NCBI RefSeq assembly: GCF_002177115.1
Contig: NZ_MVAG01000114.1
Location: forward strand, 124,001-188,000
DNA length: 64,000 bases
From: Chryseobacterium mucoviscidosis
Lineage (GTDB): Bacteria; Bacteroidota; Bacteroidia; Flavobacteriales; Weeksellaceae
Direction: 5' to 3'
A model generated the notes under the pieces. The model was not told the origin of the DNA. It did no database searches and saw only the letters and a program-made list of their open reading frames with translations. The translations under genes were made by a program, and so were the position numbers. The number at the start of each line of letters is the position of its first letter. Position 1 is the first letter of the stretch. This document shows, in pieces, positions 51,003-59,459 of the stretch.

Positions 51003-53417
51003 ATGGCAACTAATAATAAAGAAACAATATACATTCCATTGGAGGATGTGGAAAGCGAACATTGTGCATTAATCGTTGAAAAAGGGTTGACACAAGTAAA
51101 AGGCATAGAAACCCACAAAGTAGAGCTAAATAACCGCAGGGCAGCTATTACAGTAGATAGCAATGAAACAGTAGGCGAAGCTGTTAAGGCAATTAAAGAT
51201 TTAGGTTACGGAGTTCCTACGGTTAAAAGTGCTTTTCCGGTATTGGGCATGACCTGCGCATCCTGTGCGGGCAGTGCCGAAAGCATTGTTAAATACCAAT
51301 CGGGAGTAGTTGATGCTTCCGTGAATTTTGCAACGGGTAATCTTACGGTAGAATATCTACCAAACATGACCAATGCTTCAACGCTGCAAAAAGCAGTACA
51401 AGGAGTTGGTTATGACTTATTGATTGAAGACGAAACCACACAGCAGGAAACGTTAGAAGCTATTCACACCGAGAAATTCAGGAAACTCAAAAACAAAACC
51501 ATTTGGGCAATCATCCTCTCTTTGCCTGTGGTGGTAATCGGTATGTTCTTTATGGATATGCCTTATGCAAACCTGATAATGTGGCTTTTCTCAACTCCGG
51601 TACTTGTCTGGTTAGGAAAAGACTTTTTTATCAATGCGTGGAAGCAGGCAAAACATCGTTCTGCCAATATGGATACACTGGTTGCATTAAGTACTGGTAT
51701 TGCTTACCTGTTCAGTGTATTCAATATGTTATTTGCAGACTTTTGGCATCAAAGAGGGCTACACTCTCACGTTTATTTTGAAGCCGCTGCCGTAATTATC
51801 GCATTTATCCTCTTGGGGAAACTGTTAGAGGAAAGAGCCAAAGGTAATACATCTTCAGCCATTAAAAAGCTAATGGGCTTACAGCCTAAAACGGTTATTG
51901 TGATAGAAGCTGATGGCACAGAAAGACAGAAGGCTATTGAAGATGTAAGTGCAGGTGATATTATACTCGTAAAGCCCGGCGAAAAAATTGCGGTGGATGG
52001 TATGGTAACATCAGGTAATTCCTATGTGGACGAAAGTATGCTAAGCGGTGAGCCTGTGCCTGTGTTGAAAAAGGAAAATGAAAAGGTATTTGCCGGAACG
52101 ATTAACCAAAAAGGCAGCTTTCAATTCAAAGCGGTGAAAGTTGGCAAAGAAACCATGCTTGCACACATCATCAAAATGGTACAGGATGCACAGGGAAGCA
52201 AAGCTCCAGTACAGAAGCTGGTAGATAAGATTGCAGGCATCTTTGTTCCGGTAGTAATGGGTATTGCTATCCTTACATTTATCTTATGGTTGGTGTTAGG
52301 GGGCGAAAACGGAGTTGTGCAAGGCTTGCTGGCAGCCGTTACGGTATTGGTTATTGCCTGCCCTTGTGCTTTAGGCTTAGCGACCCCGACCGCCATTATG
52401 GTAGGCGTTGGCAAAGGTGCTGAAAACGGTATTTTGATTAAGGATGCGGAAAGCCTTGAACTGGCTAAAAAGATAAACGCAATTGTATTGGATAAAACCG
52501 GAACCATTACCGAGGGAAGACCACAAGTAACAGATATTGCCTGGCTGAACAATGACGATATGACCAAAAATATTTTATTAAGCATCGAAAAGCAATCGGA
52601 ACATCCATTAGCGGAAGCAGTAGTAAAACATTTGAACGGAGCAGGAAACGCAACTTTATCATTGTTCGACAGCATTACAGGTAAAGGCGCAAAAGCAGAC
52701 CATAACAACGAAACCTATTATGTAGGAAATAAAAAGCTATTGGCAGAAAACAACATCGCTATTGCTGACGAATTACAAAACAAAGCCGAAGAATGGGGCA
52801 AACAATCCCAAACCGTTATTTGGTTTGCAAACGGCAAACAGGCTCTGTCTGTAATTGCCATTTCCGATAAGATTAAAGAAACATCGGTGCAAGCTATCCG
52901 GGAAATGCAGGATATGGGTATAGACCTGTATATGCTGACCGGAGATAATGAAGCAACCGCCAAAGCCATTGCTGCGCATACTGGCATTAAACATTACAGA
53001 GCCGAGGTATTACCACAGCATAAAGCCGATTTTGTGAAAGAGCTACAAAGCAAAGGTAAAATAGTGGCAATGGTAGGTGATGGTATCAACGATAGCACCG
53101 CATTGGCAACAGCCGATGTAAGTATCGCAATGGGCAAAGGTTCGGACATCGCAATGGAGGTAGCCAAAATGACCATCATTTCATCAGACCTTACCAAGAT
53201 ACCACAGGCAATACGATTGTCAAAACAGACCGTAGCCACCATTAAGCAAAACCTGTTTTGGGCGTTTATTTACAACCTAATCGGTATTCCGGTGGCAGCG
53301 GGCATCCTTTACCCAATTAACGGCTTCTTGCTAAACCCGATGATAGCGGGCGCAGCAATGGCGTTGAGCAGCGTGAGCGTGGTAAGTAACAGCCTGCGGT
53401 TGAAGTGGAAGAAGTAA
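51003..53417 (+). CDS. copA: copper-exporting P1B ATPase CopA
   Basis: 804 aa. The first HMA-like region keeps only one Cys (DVESEHCALIVEKGLTQVKG), while the second is intact (VLGMTCASCAGSAESIVKYQ, near residue 83). Core: LSGEPVP actuator, CPC channel in VIACPCALGLATPTAIMVG (about 449), DKTGTITEGRPQ (about 497), SEHPLAEA, and the hinge GDGINDSTALATADV (about 693). This is a Cu(I)/Ag(I) pump of the CopA type that moves copper from cytosol to periplasm. It lies behind its AraC-HMA regulator and a shared operator. Confidence 0.94.
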   Translation: MATNNKETIYIPLEDVESEHCALIVEKGLTQVKGIETHKVELNNRRAAITVDSNETVGEAVKAIKDLGYGVPTVKSAFPVLGMTCASCAGSAESIVKYQSGVVDASVNFATGNLTVEYLPNMTNASTLQKAVQGVGYDLLIEDETTQQETLEAIHTEKFRKLKNKTIWAIILSLPVVVIGMFFMDMPYANLIMWLFSTPVLVWLGKDFFINAWKQAKHRSANMDTLVALSTGIAYLFSVFNMLFADFWHQRGLHSHVYFEAAAVIIAFILLGKLLEERAKGNTSSAIKKLMGLQPKTVIVIEADGTERQKAIEDVSAGDIILVKPGEKIAVDGMVTSGNSYVDESMLSGEPVPVLKKENEKVFAGTINQKGSFQFKAVKVGKETMLAHIIKMVQDAQGSKAPVQKLVDKIAGIFVPVVMGIAILTFILWLVLGGENGVVQGLLAAVTVLVIACPCALGLATPTAIMVGVGKGAENGILIKDAESLELAKKINAIVLDKTGTITEGRPQVTDIAWLNNDDMTKNILLSIEKQSEHPLAEAVVKHLNGAGNATLSLFDSITGKGAKADHNNETYYVGNKKLLAENNIAIADELQNKAEEWGKQSQTVIWFANGKQALSVIAISDKIKETSVQAIREMQDMGIDLYMLTGDNEATAKAIAAHTGIKHYRAEVLPQHKADFVKELQSKGKIVAMVGDGINDSTALATADVSIAMGKGSDIAMEVAKMTIISSDLTKIPQAIRLSKQTVATIKQNLFWAFIYNLIGIPVAAGILYPINGFLLNPMIAGAAMALSSVSVVSNSLRLKWKK

Positions 53418-53430
53418 AACAGTAAAAATC

Positions 53431-53455
53431 ACAAATCAAATAAGAAATTACACAA
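53431..53455 (+). promoter_or_regulatory. shared operator upstream of copZ
   Basis: ACAAATCAA, five variable bases, AAATTACACAA, with TTTGCATT starting 51 bases after the first base, exactly as at copA (50923). Confidence 0.65.
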
Positions 53456-53515
53456 CAATTCTGAACCAAATAGCACTGAAATTTGCATTATCAATAACTC
53501 TTAAATTTATTAGCA

Positions 53516-53737
53516 ATGGAAAATAAACAATTTCAATTCAAGACAAACATTAATTGCGGCGGTTGTATCGCATCTGTAAAACCACACTTGGACAAGGCAG
53601 AGGGCATCTGCCATTGGGACGTGGACACCAACAATAAGGACAAGGTGCTTACCGTGAAGTCCGAGGGAATTACCGAGCAAGAAGTAATATCCACTGTGCA
53701 AAAGGCAGGCTTCAAAATAGAGCCTTTGAACGTCTAA
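53516..53737 (+). CDS. copZ: CopZ-like HMA copper chaperone
   Basis: 73 aa, a single HMA domain with the metal site INCGGCIASVKPHLDKAEGI. It is the cytosolic chaperone that delivers Cu(I) to CopA. The unusual CGGC site lacks the Met that precedes the usual MxCxxC but keeps both Cys. It is separately promoted and carries the operator shared with copA. Confidence 0.88.
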   Translation: MENKQFQFKTNINCGGCIASVKPHLDKAEGICHWDVDTNNKDKVLTVKSEGITEQEVISTVQKAGFKIEPLNV

Positions 53738-53741
53738 TCCA

Positions 53742-53828
53742 AAGTCTTTTAAAATGCCCTTTTCTGACCGAACTTTTACAAGGGTAGGCTTTCAGGAAAG
53801 GGTATTTTATCAATTCTGAAAAAAGACT
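53742..53828. terminator. nested inverted repeats after copZ
   Basis: Outer stem AGTCTTTT (53742-53749) with AAAAGACT (53821-53828). Inner stem of 16 bases with two mismatches (53752-53767 with 53792-53807, AAATGCCCTTTTCTGA). It most likely ends copZ transcription. The nested layout resembles that at 62215-62315. Confidence 0.65.
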
Positions 53829-53907
53829 GAAAGGCTATTGCGGATGTAGTATTTTTTGTTTATATAGCAAAAAAAAGGCAAAACGATAAAAAAACCAATC
53901 TTATTTG

Positions 53908-53915
53908 TAACTTTG
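53908..53915 (+). promoter_or_regulatory. -7 promoter box (TAACTTTG), leaderless transcript
   Basis: A TAnnTTTG match ends five bases before the TTG start codon at 53921, so transcription would begin at about the start codon. Confidence 0.55.
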
Positions 53916-53920
53916 TAGCG

Positions 53921-54307
53921 TTGAAAAATTTGAGAATACATATAAGCATTTTAACACTTTTCTTTTTGGGTTTCTTCCTGATGCCCAATCAGAGTTATGC
54001 TTGTTCCAAAAAATCAACACAAACCGAGCAGTCTTCCTGCTCAAAAGAAAAATCCAAAAAATCAGAACATAAAAAAGGTTGCAAGGGCAAATCCTGTAAA
54101 AAATGCAAAAGTGACAATTGCGGGGGCGGTTGTTCACACAGCTCTTGCAGGTGCGGTGCTTCAATCACTTCTTTAAGTTTACCAGTTATAATCGAATTAA
54201 AAGCAAAAAATCAATTTGCAGCAAGTAAAAAGCAAAAATTCGGTTTCAAAGAAGCCTATTATTCTTCGGGCTTTTTCTCCATTTGGCTACCGCCTAAAAT
54301 AAGCTAA
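53921..54307 (+). CDS. Cys-rich secreted metal-binding protein, related to the DUF6660-like protein
   Basis: 128 aa from a TTG start. Signal peptide (LRIHISILTLFFLGFFLMPN, ending near ACSKK), then a core with about eleven Cys (KKGCKGKSCKKCKSDNCGGG; CSHSSCRCGASITSL) and a C-terminus ending SGFFSIWLPPKIS. The signal-Cys core-IWxPPK plan is that of the protein at 40061-40387, although sequence outside the ends is diverged. It probably buffers copper in the periplasm. No TTG-linked RBS is visible; the -7 box abuts the start. Confidence 0.7.
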   Translation: MKNLRIHISILTLFFLGFFLMPNQSYACSKKSTQTEQSSCSKEKSKKSEHKKGCKGKSCKKCKSDNCGGGCSHSSCRCGASITSLSLPVIIELKAKNQFAASKKQKFGFKEAYYSSGFFSIWLPPKIS

Positions 54308-54309
54308 AA

Positions 54310-54429
54310 CTATGGCCTGATAGCCATAGGTGTGTCCTGTCAGAAGCTGTTCCGGCTTTTGCAAATCCCCTATTTGTATCATTTACTTAAAATTTAAAAC
54401 AGAAACGGGTTTATCAATCCCCCGTTTCT
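54310..54429. other. two perfect hairpins before the copper operon
   Basis: CTATGGC-CTGATA-GCCATAG (54310-54329), then AGAAACGGG (54401-54409) paired with CCCGTTTCT (54421-54429) around 11 bases. The second ends 15 bases before the ATG at 54445, so it may be an attenuator or a translational control element. Neither has a clear T-tract. Confidence 0.5.
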
Positions 54430-54444
54430 CAAAATGTAATTATT

Positions 54445-55320
54445 ATGAAATCATTATCAAAAATAGTGATGGTAATCGCCGTGTTACTATCATCAATAAA
54501 CGGCTTCGCACAAATCAAGAATGCGAAAACAGAAACCGTAAAGATTTACGGCAATTGTGGTATGTGCAAAACCACCATCGAAAAAGCAGGTAACGTAAAA
54601 AAGGTAGCCAGCGTGGACTGGAACAAAGATACCAAGATGGCTACGCTCACCTATGACGGCGACAAAACAAATCAGGATGAAATCCTGAAACGTATTGCTT
54701 TGGCTGGTTATGACAGTGAGAAGTTCCGTGCGCCGGATGACGTATATGCTAAACTGGCTGGTTGCTGCCAGTATGATAGACCCGTGAAGACGGTTGCCAA
54801 AAACAAAGAGGCTGGCATGGACATGAATGCCGGACATGGCAATCACGACCATAGCCAAATGGCAGCTAATAAAGATGCAGCTCAAAACCAATCACAGCTA
54901 AAAGCTGTATTTGACAACTACTTTTCAGTGAAAGACGCTTTGATAAAAACCGATGCGGCGACCGCATCTGCCAAAGCCGCTGAATTGGCTGCATCCCTTA
55001 AAGCAGTCGATATGAACAAGCTATCGGCAGAGGAACATACGGCTTGGATGAAAGTGATGCAGGATTTGACGGCCAATGCGGAAAGCATTTCAAAATCAAA
55101 AGATGTTGCAAAACAAAGAAGTTCTTTTGCGGCACTTTCGGAAAGCATCTACACACTTGCCAAAGTTTCTAAACAGGACACCCCCATTTATTACCAGCAC
55201 TGCCCTATGTACAACGGAGGTAAGGGAGCCAATTGGCTAAGTAAAGAGAATGCGGTTAAAAATCCATATTACGGCTCACAGATGCTCACCTGCGGAAGTA
55301 CGGTCGAAACCATTAAATAA
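54445..55320 (+). CDS. secreted HMA plus DUF3347 copper protein
   Basis: 291 aa. Signal peptide (IVMVIAVLLSSINGFAQ), an HMA domain with YGNCGMCKTTIEKAGNV (about residue 36), a Met/His linker (MDMNAGHGNHDHSQM), then DUF3347 (AVFDNYFSVKDALIKTDAAT) ending HCPMYNGGKGANWLS and NPYYGSQMLTCG. The same C-terminal signature is in the lipoprotein at 57786. It probably binds and presents copper in the periplasm. It heads the run of genes to 62202. Confidence 0.85.
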   Translation: MKSLSKIVMVIAVLLSSINGFAQIKNAKTETVKIYGNCGMCKTTIEKAGNVKKVASVDWNKDTKMATLTYDGDKTNQDEILKRIALAGYDSEKFRAPDDVYAKLAGCCQYDRPVKTVAKNKEAGMDMNAGHGNHDHSQMAANKDAAQNQSQLKAVFDNYFSVKDALIKTDAATASAKAAELAASLKAVDMNKLSAEEHTAWMKVMQDLTANAESISKSKDVAKQRSSFAALSESIYTLAKVSKQDTPIYYQHCPMYNGGKGANWLSKENAVKNPYYGSQMLTCGSTVETIK

Positions 55321-55334
55321 CAGGTCTGAAAGCT

Positions 55335-55640
55335 ATGGTACAGTACAATGACATGGTGCAGGCGCTTAAAGACCTAAGACAACGTGGGTACAGTATGGAC
55401 TTTAGTCTGTTGCCGGACTGTCTGTACTGTACGTCAAGGAGCCTGAAACTAAAACCGGAGGATTTTACGGTTACGGAAACTCATAGGTTTGAAAGCCTCG
55501 ACAGCAGTCCTGATAACAATGCCGTAATTTATGCCATATCGTCTAATGATAGTAAGAATAAAGGCGTACTTGTTGATGCCTATGGTACTTATGCCGAAGA
55601 AATGACCCATGAGATGGCAAAAAAATTAAGTGCAACATAA
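55335..55640 (+). CDS. small conserved 'PRPP synthetase-like' protein, second copy
   Basis: 101 aa, paralogue of 39250-39588: LKDLRQRGYSMDFSLLPDC matches the EILRLRGYTEDFNLLE pattern, and the ends align as NKGVLVDAYGTYAEEM. Copy 2 gains a Cys (CLYCTSRSLK) that could bind metal. The annotated enzyme name is not supported by sequence. It is between the HMA-DUF3347 gene and the CopB-type ATPase, so it is part of the copper operon. Confidence 0.7.
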   Translation: MVQYNDMVQALKDLRQRGYSMDFSLLPDCLYCTSRSLKLKPEDFTVTETHRFESLDSSPDNNAVIYAISSNDSKNKGVLVDAYGTYAEEMTHEMAKKLSAT

Positions 55641-55658
55641 CTTTTAAAACCCCTTGTT

Positions 55659-57779
55659 ATGAAAAAATATACTTGTCCTATGCACCCACAGGTGCTAAAA
55701 GACGAACCGGGCAAATGCCCGCTCTGTGGCATGGCATTGGTTCCCGTTGGCGGTGCGTCAGTTTCTCATGAACACACATCAGAACATGGGCATTCCGGGC
55801 ATTCTCAACATGGCCATGCTGACGAAAACTTTAATAAACATGAGGGACATCATACAGGTGATTTCCTCACTCGTTTTTGGATAAGCCTTGTCATTACAAT
55901 CCCTATACTGCTCCTGTCGCACATGATACAGCAATGGTTAGGTTTCTCGCTTGCTTTCAATGGCGATAAATATGTGTTGCTGGCATTGGGTACGGTGATT
56001 TATTGCTATGGAGGCTTACCATTCCTAAAGGGAATGATTGGCGAGGTGAAAGCCAAAGCCATAGGGATGATGACACTTGTTGCTATCGCCATATCCGTAG
56101 CCTATGTCTATTCCGTAGCCGTTGTATTTGGCTTGCAGGGTATGGATTTCTTTTGGGAACTGGCAACCCTAATTGACATCATGCTGTTAGGGCATTGGCT
56201 GGAAATGCGTTCCCAAATGGCTGCTTCACGGGCATTACAGTCATTGGTAGCGTTACTGCCCAACGATGTTACCGTGGAACGAGGCGGAGAAGCTGTAAAG
56301 ATAAAGCTCGAAGACCTGCAAAGCGGTGAAACGGCTATCATAAAACCGGGTGAAAAAATTCCAGCCGACGGATTGGTTCTGGATGGGCTTTCATATATCA
56401 ACGAGAGTATGCTTACCGGAGAAAGTGTTCCCGTAAAAAAGGAAAAGGACGGAAAGGTCATCGCAGGCTCTATCAATGGCGATGGTGCGCTGAAAGTTAA
56501 GGTAACAGCCGTTGGAAAAGACAGCTACCTGAACAGGGTTATCAATCTTGTGCAGGAGGCACAAGCTACTAAGTCCAATACGCAAAACCTTGCGGACAAA
56601 GTTGCCAAATGGCTCACCTTTATTGCCATTGCCGTGGGCATAGGCACATTTGCCTATTGGTATGCAAGCAGTGGAGATATTGCCTTTGCGCTTGAAAGAA
56701 TGGTGACGGTAATGGTAACGGCCTGCCCGCACGCATTGGGCGTGGCTATCCCGTTGGTGGTCGCCATTTCCACAACGCTATCGGCGACCAATGGTCTGCT
56801 CATCCGCAACCGCACAGCATTTGAAACCACCCGTAAGCTATCTACCATCATTTTTGACAAAACCGGAACGCTCACCAAAGGTTCCCATGCCGTGGAAAAG
56901 GTTATTCCCTTTACGGACGAATACAATGCCGATGCAGTTATCCAGTATGCTGCCGCAGTACAGCAAAATTCGGAACACCATATCGCAAAAGGCATTATGG
57001 CTACATTGAAAGAAAAGAGGCTTGCGTTATGGAAGTCTGAAAACTTTAGCTATATGCAGGGTATAGGTGTAAAAGGTGTTGTAAACGGAAAGAGTGTTGT
57101 AGCTGGTGGCCCGAATTACTTCACCGAAAACCACCTTTCTTTGCCGGAAATTCCAACCGAAATTAATCAGGAAGCCGAAACAGTAAACTTTGTTCTCATT
57201 GATGACCGGGTAATCGGCCTCATTACTTTGGCAGACAGCATCCGTGAGGGGTCGGCACAGGCGATTGAGGAACTCAAAAAAATGGGCATCAAGTCCTTTC
57301 TGCTCACGGGGGATAACGACAGGATTGCTGCTGCCGTAGCCGGAAAATTGGGTATGGACGGGTATTTGGCCAATGTGCTTCCGCATAACAAGCAGGAGAA
57401 AGTAAAGGAGTTTCAGGCAAAAGGCGAAATCGTAGCAATGACTGGTGATGGTGTAAATGATGCACCTGCACTGGCACAGGCAGATGTTGGAATTGCCGTG
57501 GGTTCCGGTACGGACGTGGCTGCCGAAACAGCGGATATCATATTGGTAGACAGTGACCCGAGGGATGTGGTCAAACTGATTGACTTCGGCAAACTTACCT
57601 ACAAAAAGATGGTACAGAACCTGATATGGGCGGTTGGCTACAACGTGGTGGCAATACCGCTTGCGGCAGGCGTACTCTATCCGAATTTTGTTTTAAGTCC
57701 CGCTATGGGTGCTGTGCTGATGAGTGTAAGCACCATTGTAGTGGCTATTAACGCAAGTTTTTTAAAAATCAAAAAATAA
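55659..57779 (+). CDS. copB: CopB-type P1B ATPase (CPH motif)
   Basis: 706 aa. N-terminal heavy-metal-binding domain with YTCPMHPQVLKDEPGKCPLC and GMALVPVGG, then a His-rich patch (HEHTSEHGHSGHSQHGH). The channel motif is TACPHALGVAIPLVVAIS, i.e. CPH in place of CPC, typical of CopB pumps for Cu(II)/Ag(I). Phosphorylation site FDKTGTLTKG (about residue 400), LTGESVP, and GDGVNDAPALAQADVG hinge (about 596). It complements CopA in the same cargo. Confidence 0.92.
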   Translation: MKKYTCPMHPQVLKDEPGKCPLCGMALVPVGGASVSHEHTSEHGHSGHSQHGHADENFNKHEGHHTGDFLTRFWISLVITIPILLLSHMIQQWLGFSLAFNGDKYVLLALGTVIYCYGGLPFLKGMIGEVKAKAIGMMTLVAIAISVAYVYSVAVVFGLQGMDFFWELATLIDIMLLGHWLEMRSQMAASRALQSLVALLPNDVTVERGGEAVKIKLEDLQSGETAIIKPGEKIPADGLVLDGLSYINESMLTGESVPVKKEKDGKVIAGSINGDGALKVKVTAVGKDSYLNRVINLVQEAQATKSNTQNLADKVAKWLTFIAIAVGIGTFAYWYASSGDIAFALERMVTVMVTACPHALGVAIPLVVAISTTLSATNGLLIRNRTAFETTRKLSTIIFDKTGTLTKGSHAVEKVIPFTDEYNADAVIQYAAAVQQNSEHHIAKGIMATLKEKRLALWKSENFSYMQGIGVKGVVNGKSVVAGGPNYFTENHLSLPEIPTEINQEAETVNFVLIDDRVIGLITLADSIREGSAQAIEELKKMGIKSFLLTGDNDRIAAAVAGKLGMDGYLANVLPHNKQEKVKEFQAKGEIVAMTGDGVNDAPALAQADVGIAVGSGTDVAAETADIILVDSDPRDVVKLIDFGKLTYKKMVQNLIWAVGYNVVAIPLAAGVLYPNFVLSPAMGAVLMSVSTIVVAINASFLKIKK

Positions 57780-57785
57780 ATAAAA

Positions 57786-58451
57786 ATGAAAAATCTAACA
57801 TTATCAATCATTGCTGTTATCATGGCATTTGTAACAGTATCATGCAATCAGGCATCCAACAAAAACGAGCAGTCTTCAAGTGATACTGCTGTGGTATCAC
57901 AAGAACAGCCAGCTTCCCAACCAAAAGAGGATGATACGGTAGCTGCGCCCGCTGTGAGCGAAACACCGAGCGGTCAGGAAGCAATAGCAACAGGAAAAGA
58001 AGAAACAAAAAACTTTTCTATTGCGCCCATAGTTACCGATTATCTGTCCTTAAAGAACGCCCTTGTTTCGGACGATGACAAAGCTGCCGCCAGTTCAGGG
58101 AAAAAGCTGTTAGCTACCCTGAATAAAGTGGACATGAAAGCCGTTCCTGCTGATAAGCACAAAAAGTACATGGACATAGCGGACGATGCTAAAGAACACG
58201 CAGAACATATCGGGGAAAATGTCGGCAACATCCACCACCAGCGGGAACATTTGGCCTCGCTTGGCGAAGATTTGAAAGACCTGATTGATTTGTTCGGTAC
58301 ATCGCAAACATTGTATCAGGACCATTGCCCGATGTTCAATGACGGTAAGGGTGCTGTTTGGTTCAGCGAAAACAAGGAAATCAAAAACCCTTACTACGGT
58401 TCTAAAATGCTGACCTGCGGTAAGGTGGAAAAAACAATTAACAGCAAATAA
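57786..58451 (+). CDS. DUF3347 lipoprotein
   Basis: 221 aa. Lipoprotein signal (IIAVIMAFVTVSC), Ser/Glu/Pro-rich linker, DUF3347 (IVTDYLSLKNALVSDDDKAA), and C-terminal HCPMFNDGKGAVWFS with NPYYGSKMLTCG. These end motifs match the HMA-DUF3347 protein at 54445 and CusB-type C-terminal metal sites. It is likely an outer-envelope copper-binding partner. It is six bases after the CopB stop. Confidence 0.85.
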   Translation: MKNLTLSIIAVIMAFVTVSCNQASNKNEQSSSDTAVVSQEQPASQPKEDDTVAAPAVSETPSGQEAIATGKEETKNFSIAPIVTDYLSLKNALVSDDDKAAASSGKKLLATLNKVDMKAVPADKHKKYMDIADDAKEHAEHIGENVGNIHHQREHLASLGEDLKDLIDLFGTSQTLYQDHCPMFNDGKGAVWFSENKEIKNPYYGSKMLTCGKVEKTINSK

Positions 58452-58461
58452 ATTTCGGGTT

Positions 58462-58986
58462 ATGGAAAATATGCAAAACAATCACAATGCGGGTCATGCC
58501 TCGGAGCATGGCACGCACAATCCAAAACATGCTTCGGGCATGTACAAACGCTTTGCGGTGATGGCTGTCGCCATGTTCGCAGTGATGTATTTTATCATGT
58601 ACGCCATGATTGACGAGTGGCAGAACCTGATACCCAATATCAATAACCTGTACATGACCCTGCTGATGACCTCGGCAATGCTGCTTATCGAATTAGCGAT
58701 AATGAAAGTGATGTACCCCAACAGGAAGATGAATTGGGCGATAGCCATCATCTCGGTTGCCGTTGGCATCTTTTCATGGTTTGGTATCAGGGAACAAATC
58801 AATGTCGGGGACAAGCAGTTTGCAAAGGGTATGATACCCCATCACGCAGCAGCCATATTGATGTCCGAAAAGGCACACCTGACCGACCCGGAACTGATAG
58901 AGCTGCAAAAAAACATACTTAAAACCCAAGCGGAAGAAATTGAACTGATGAAGCGCAAGCTAAAAGAGTTTGAAGAAAGTAAATAA
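58462..58986 (+). CDS. DUF305 membrane protein
   Basis: 174 aa. A His-rich N-terminus (NNHNAGHASEHGTHNPKHAS), then three membrane helices (FAVMAVAMFAVMYFIMYAMI, MTLLMTSAMLLIELAIMK, WAIAIISVAVGIFSWFG), and a DUF305 C-terminal helix pair with GMIPHHAAAILMSEKAHL. DUF305 members often travel with copper oxidases and CopA-type genes, and the HH pair and Met residues suggest metal binding. It is 10 bases after the DUF3347 gene. Confidence 0.83.
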   Translation: MENMQNNHNAGHASEHGTHNPKHASGMYKRFAVMAVAMFAVMYFIMYAMIDEWQNLIPNINNLYMTLLMTSAMLLIELAIMKVMYPNRKMNWAIAIISVAVGIFSWFGIREQINVGDKQFAKGMIPHHAAAILMSEKAHLTDPELIELQKNILKTQAEEIELMKRKLKEFEESK

Positions 58987-59010
58987 TAAAATTTAAAAAA
59001 CAGTTTCGAC

Positions 59011-59427
59011 ATGAGCAAAATAATAATCGGCTTTATTTCCTTATCAGCCCTGCTATTCACCGCTTGCGGACAGGTAGGGTCAAATAAGGATGAAGCGACA
59101 CAGCATTCGCAGGCAACTCCGGAAAGCCACGGGCATAGTAACCAAATAGGTGAATTGGTTCCATCGGATGAAGTCTGCATGGTCAACGATGCCTATATGG
59201 GCAAAAGGCAGTTTGACGTAAAATTTGATGGTAAAACCTATTACGGATGTTGCGAAATGTGTAAGGAACGTATTCCAAAAGATGCGACCGTGCGGATGGC
59301 GATAGACCCCTATTCCCATAAGCAGGTAGACAAAGCTAATGCGGTGATTGCTGTGACAGGAAATAACGGTGAAGTTTCTTATTTTGAAAACAAGGAGAAT
59401 TATGCCAAGTATGTGAAAAAACAGTAG
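59011..59427 (+). CDS. lipoprotein with TRASH/YHS-like Cys motif
   Basis: 138 aa. Lipoprotein signal with lipobox ALLFTAC, His-containing linker (HSQATPESHGHSNQ), then DEVCMVNDAYMGKRQFDV and YYGCCEMCKERIP, a TRASH/YHS-like metal-binding pattern. The C-terminal ~50 residues (AVIAVTGNNGEVSYFENKEN) fit a NosL-like fold. A periplasmic copper-binding role is likely. It is between DUF305 and the haem-binding gene on one transcript. Confidence 0.72.
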   Translation: MSKIIIGFISLSALLFTACGQVGSNKDEATQHSQATPESHGHSNQIGELVPSDEVCMVNDAYMGKRQFDVKFDGKTYYGCCEMCKERIPKDATVRMAIDPYSHKQVDKANAVIAVTGNNGEVSYFENKENYAKYVKKQ

Positions 59428-59459
59428 ACACAAAAAGATGAAGCCACAATAAAATAATT

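Noticed and set aside
54330..54593. 87-aa plus-strand frame before the HMA-DUF3347 gene
   Set aside because: It overlaps hairpins and the real gene in another frame.
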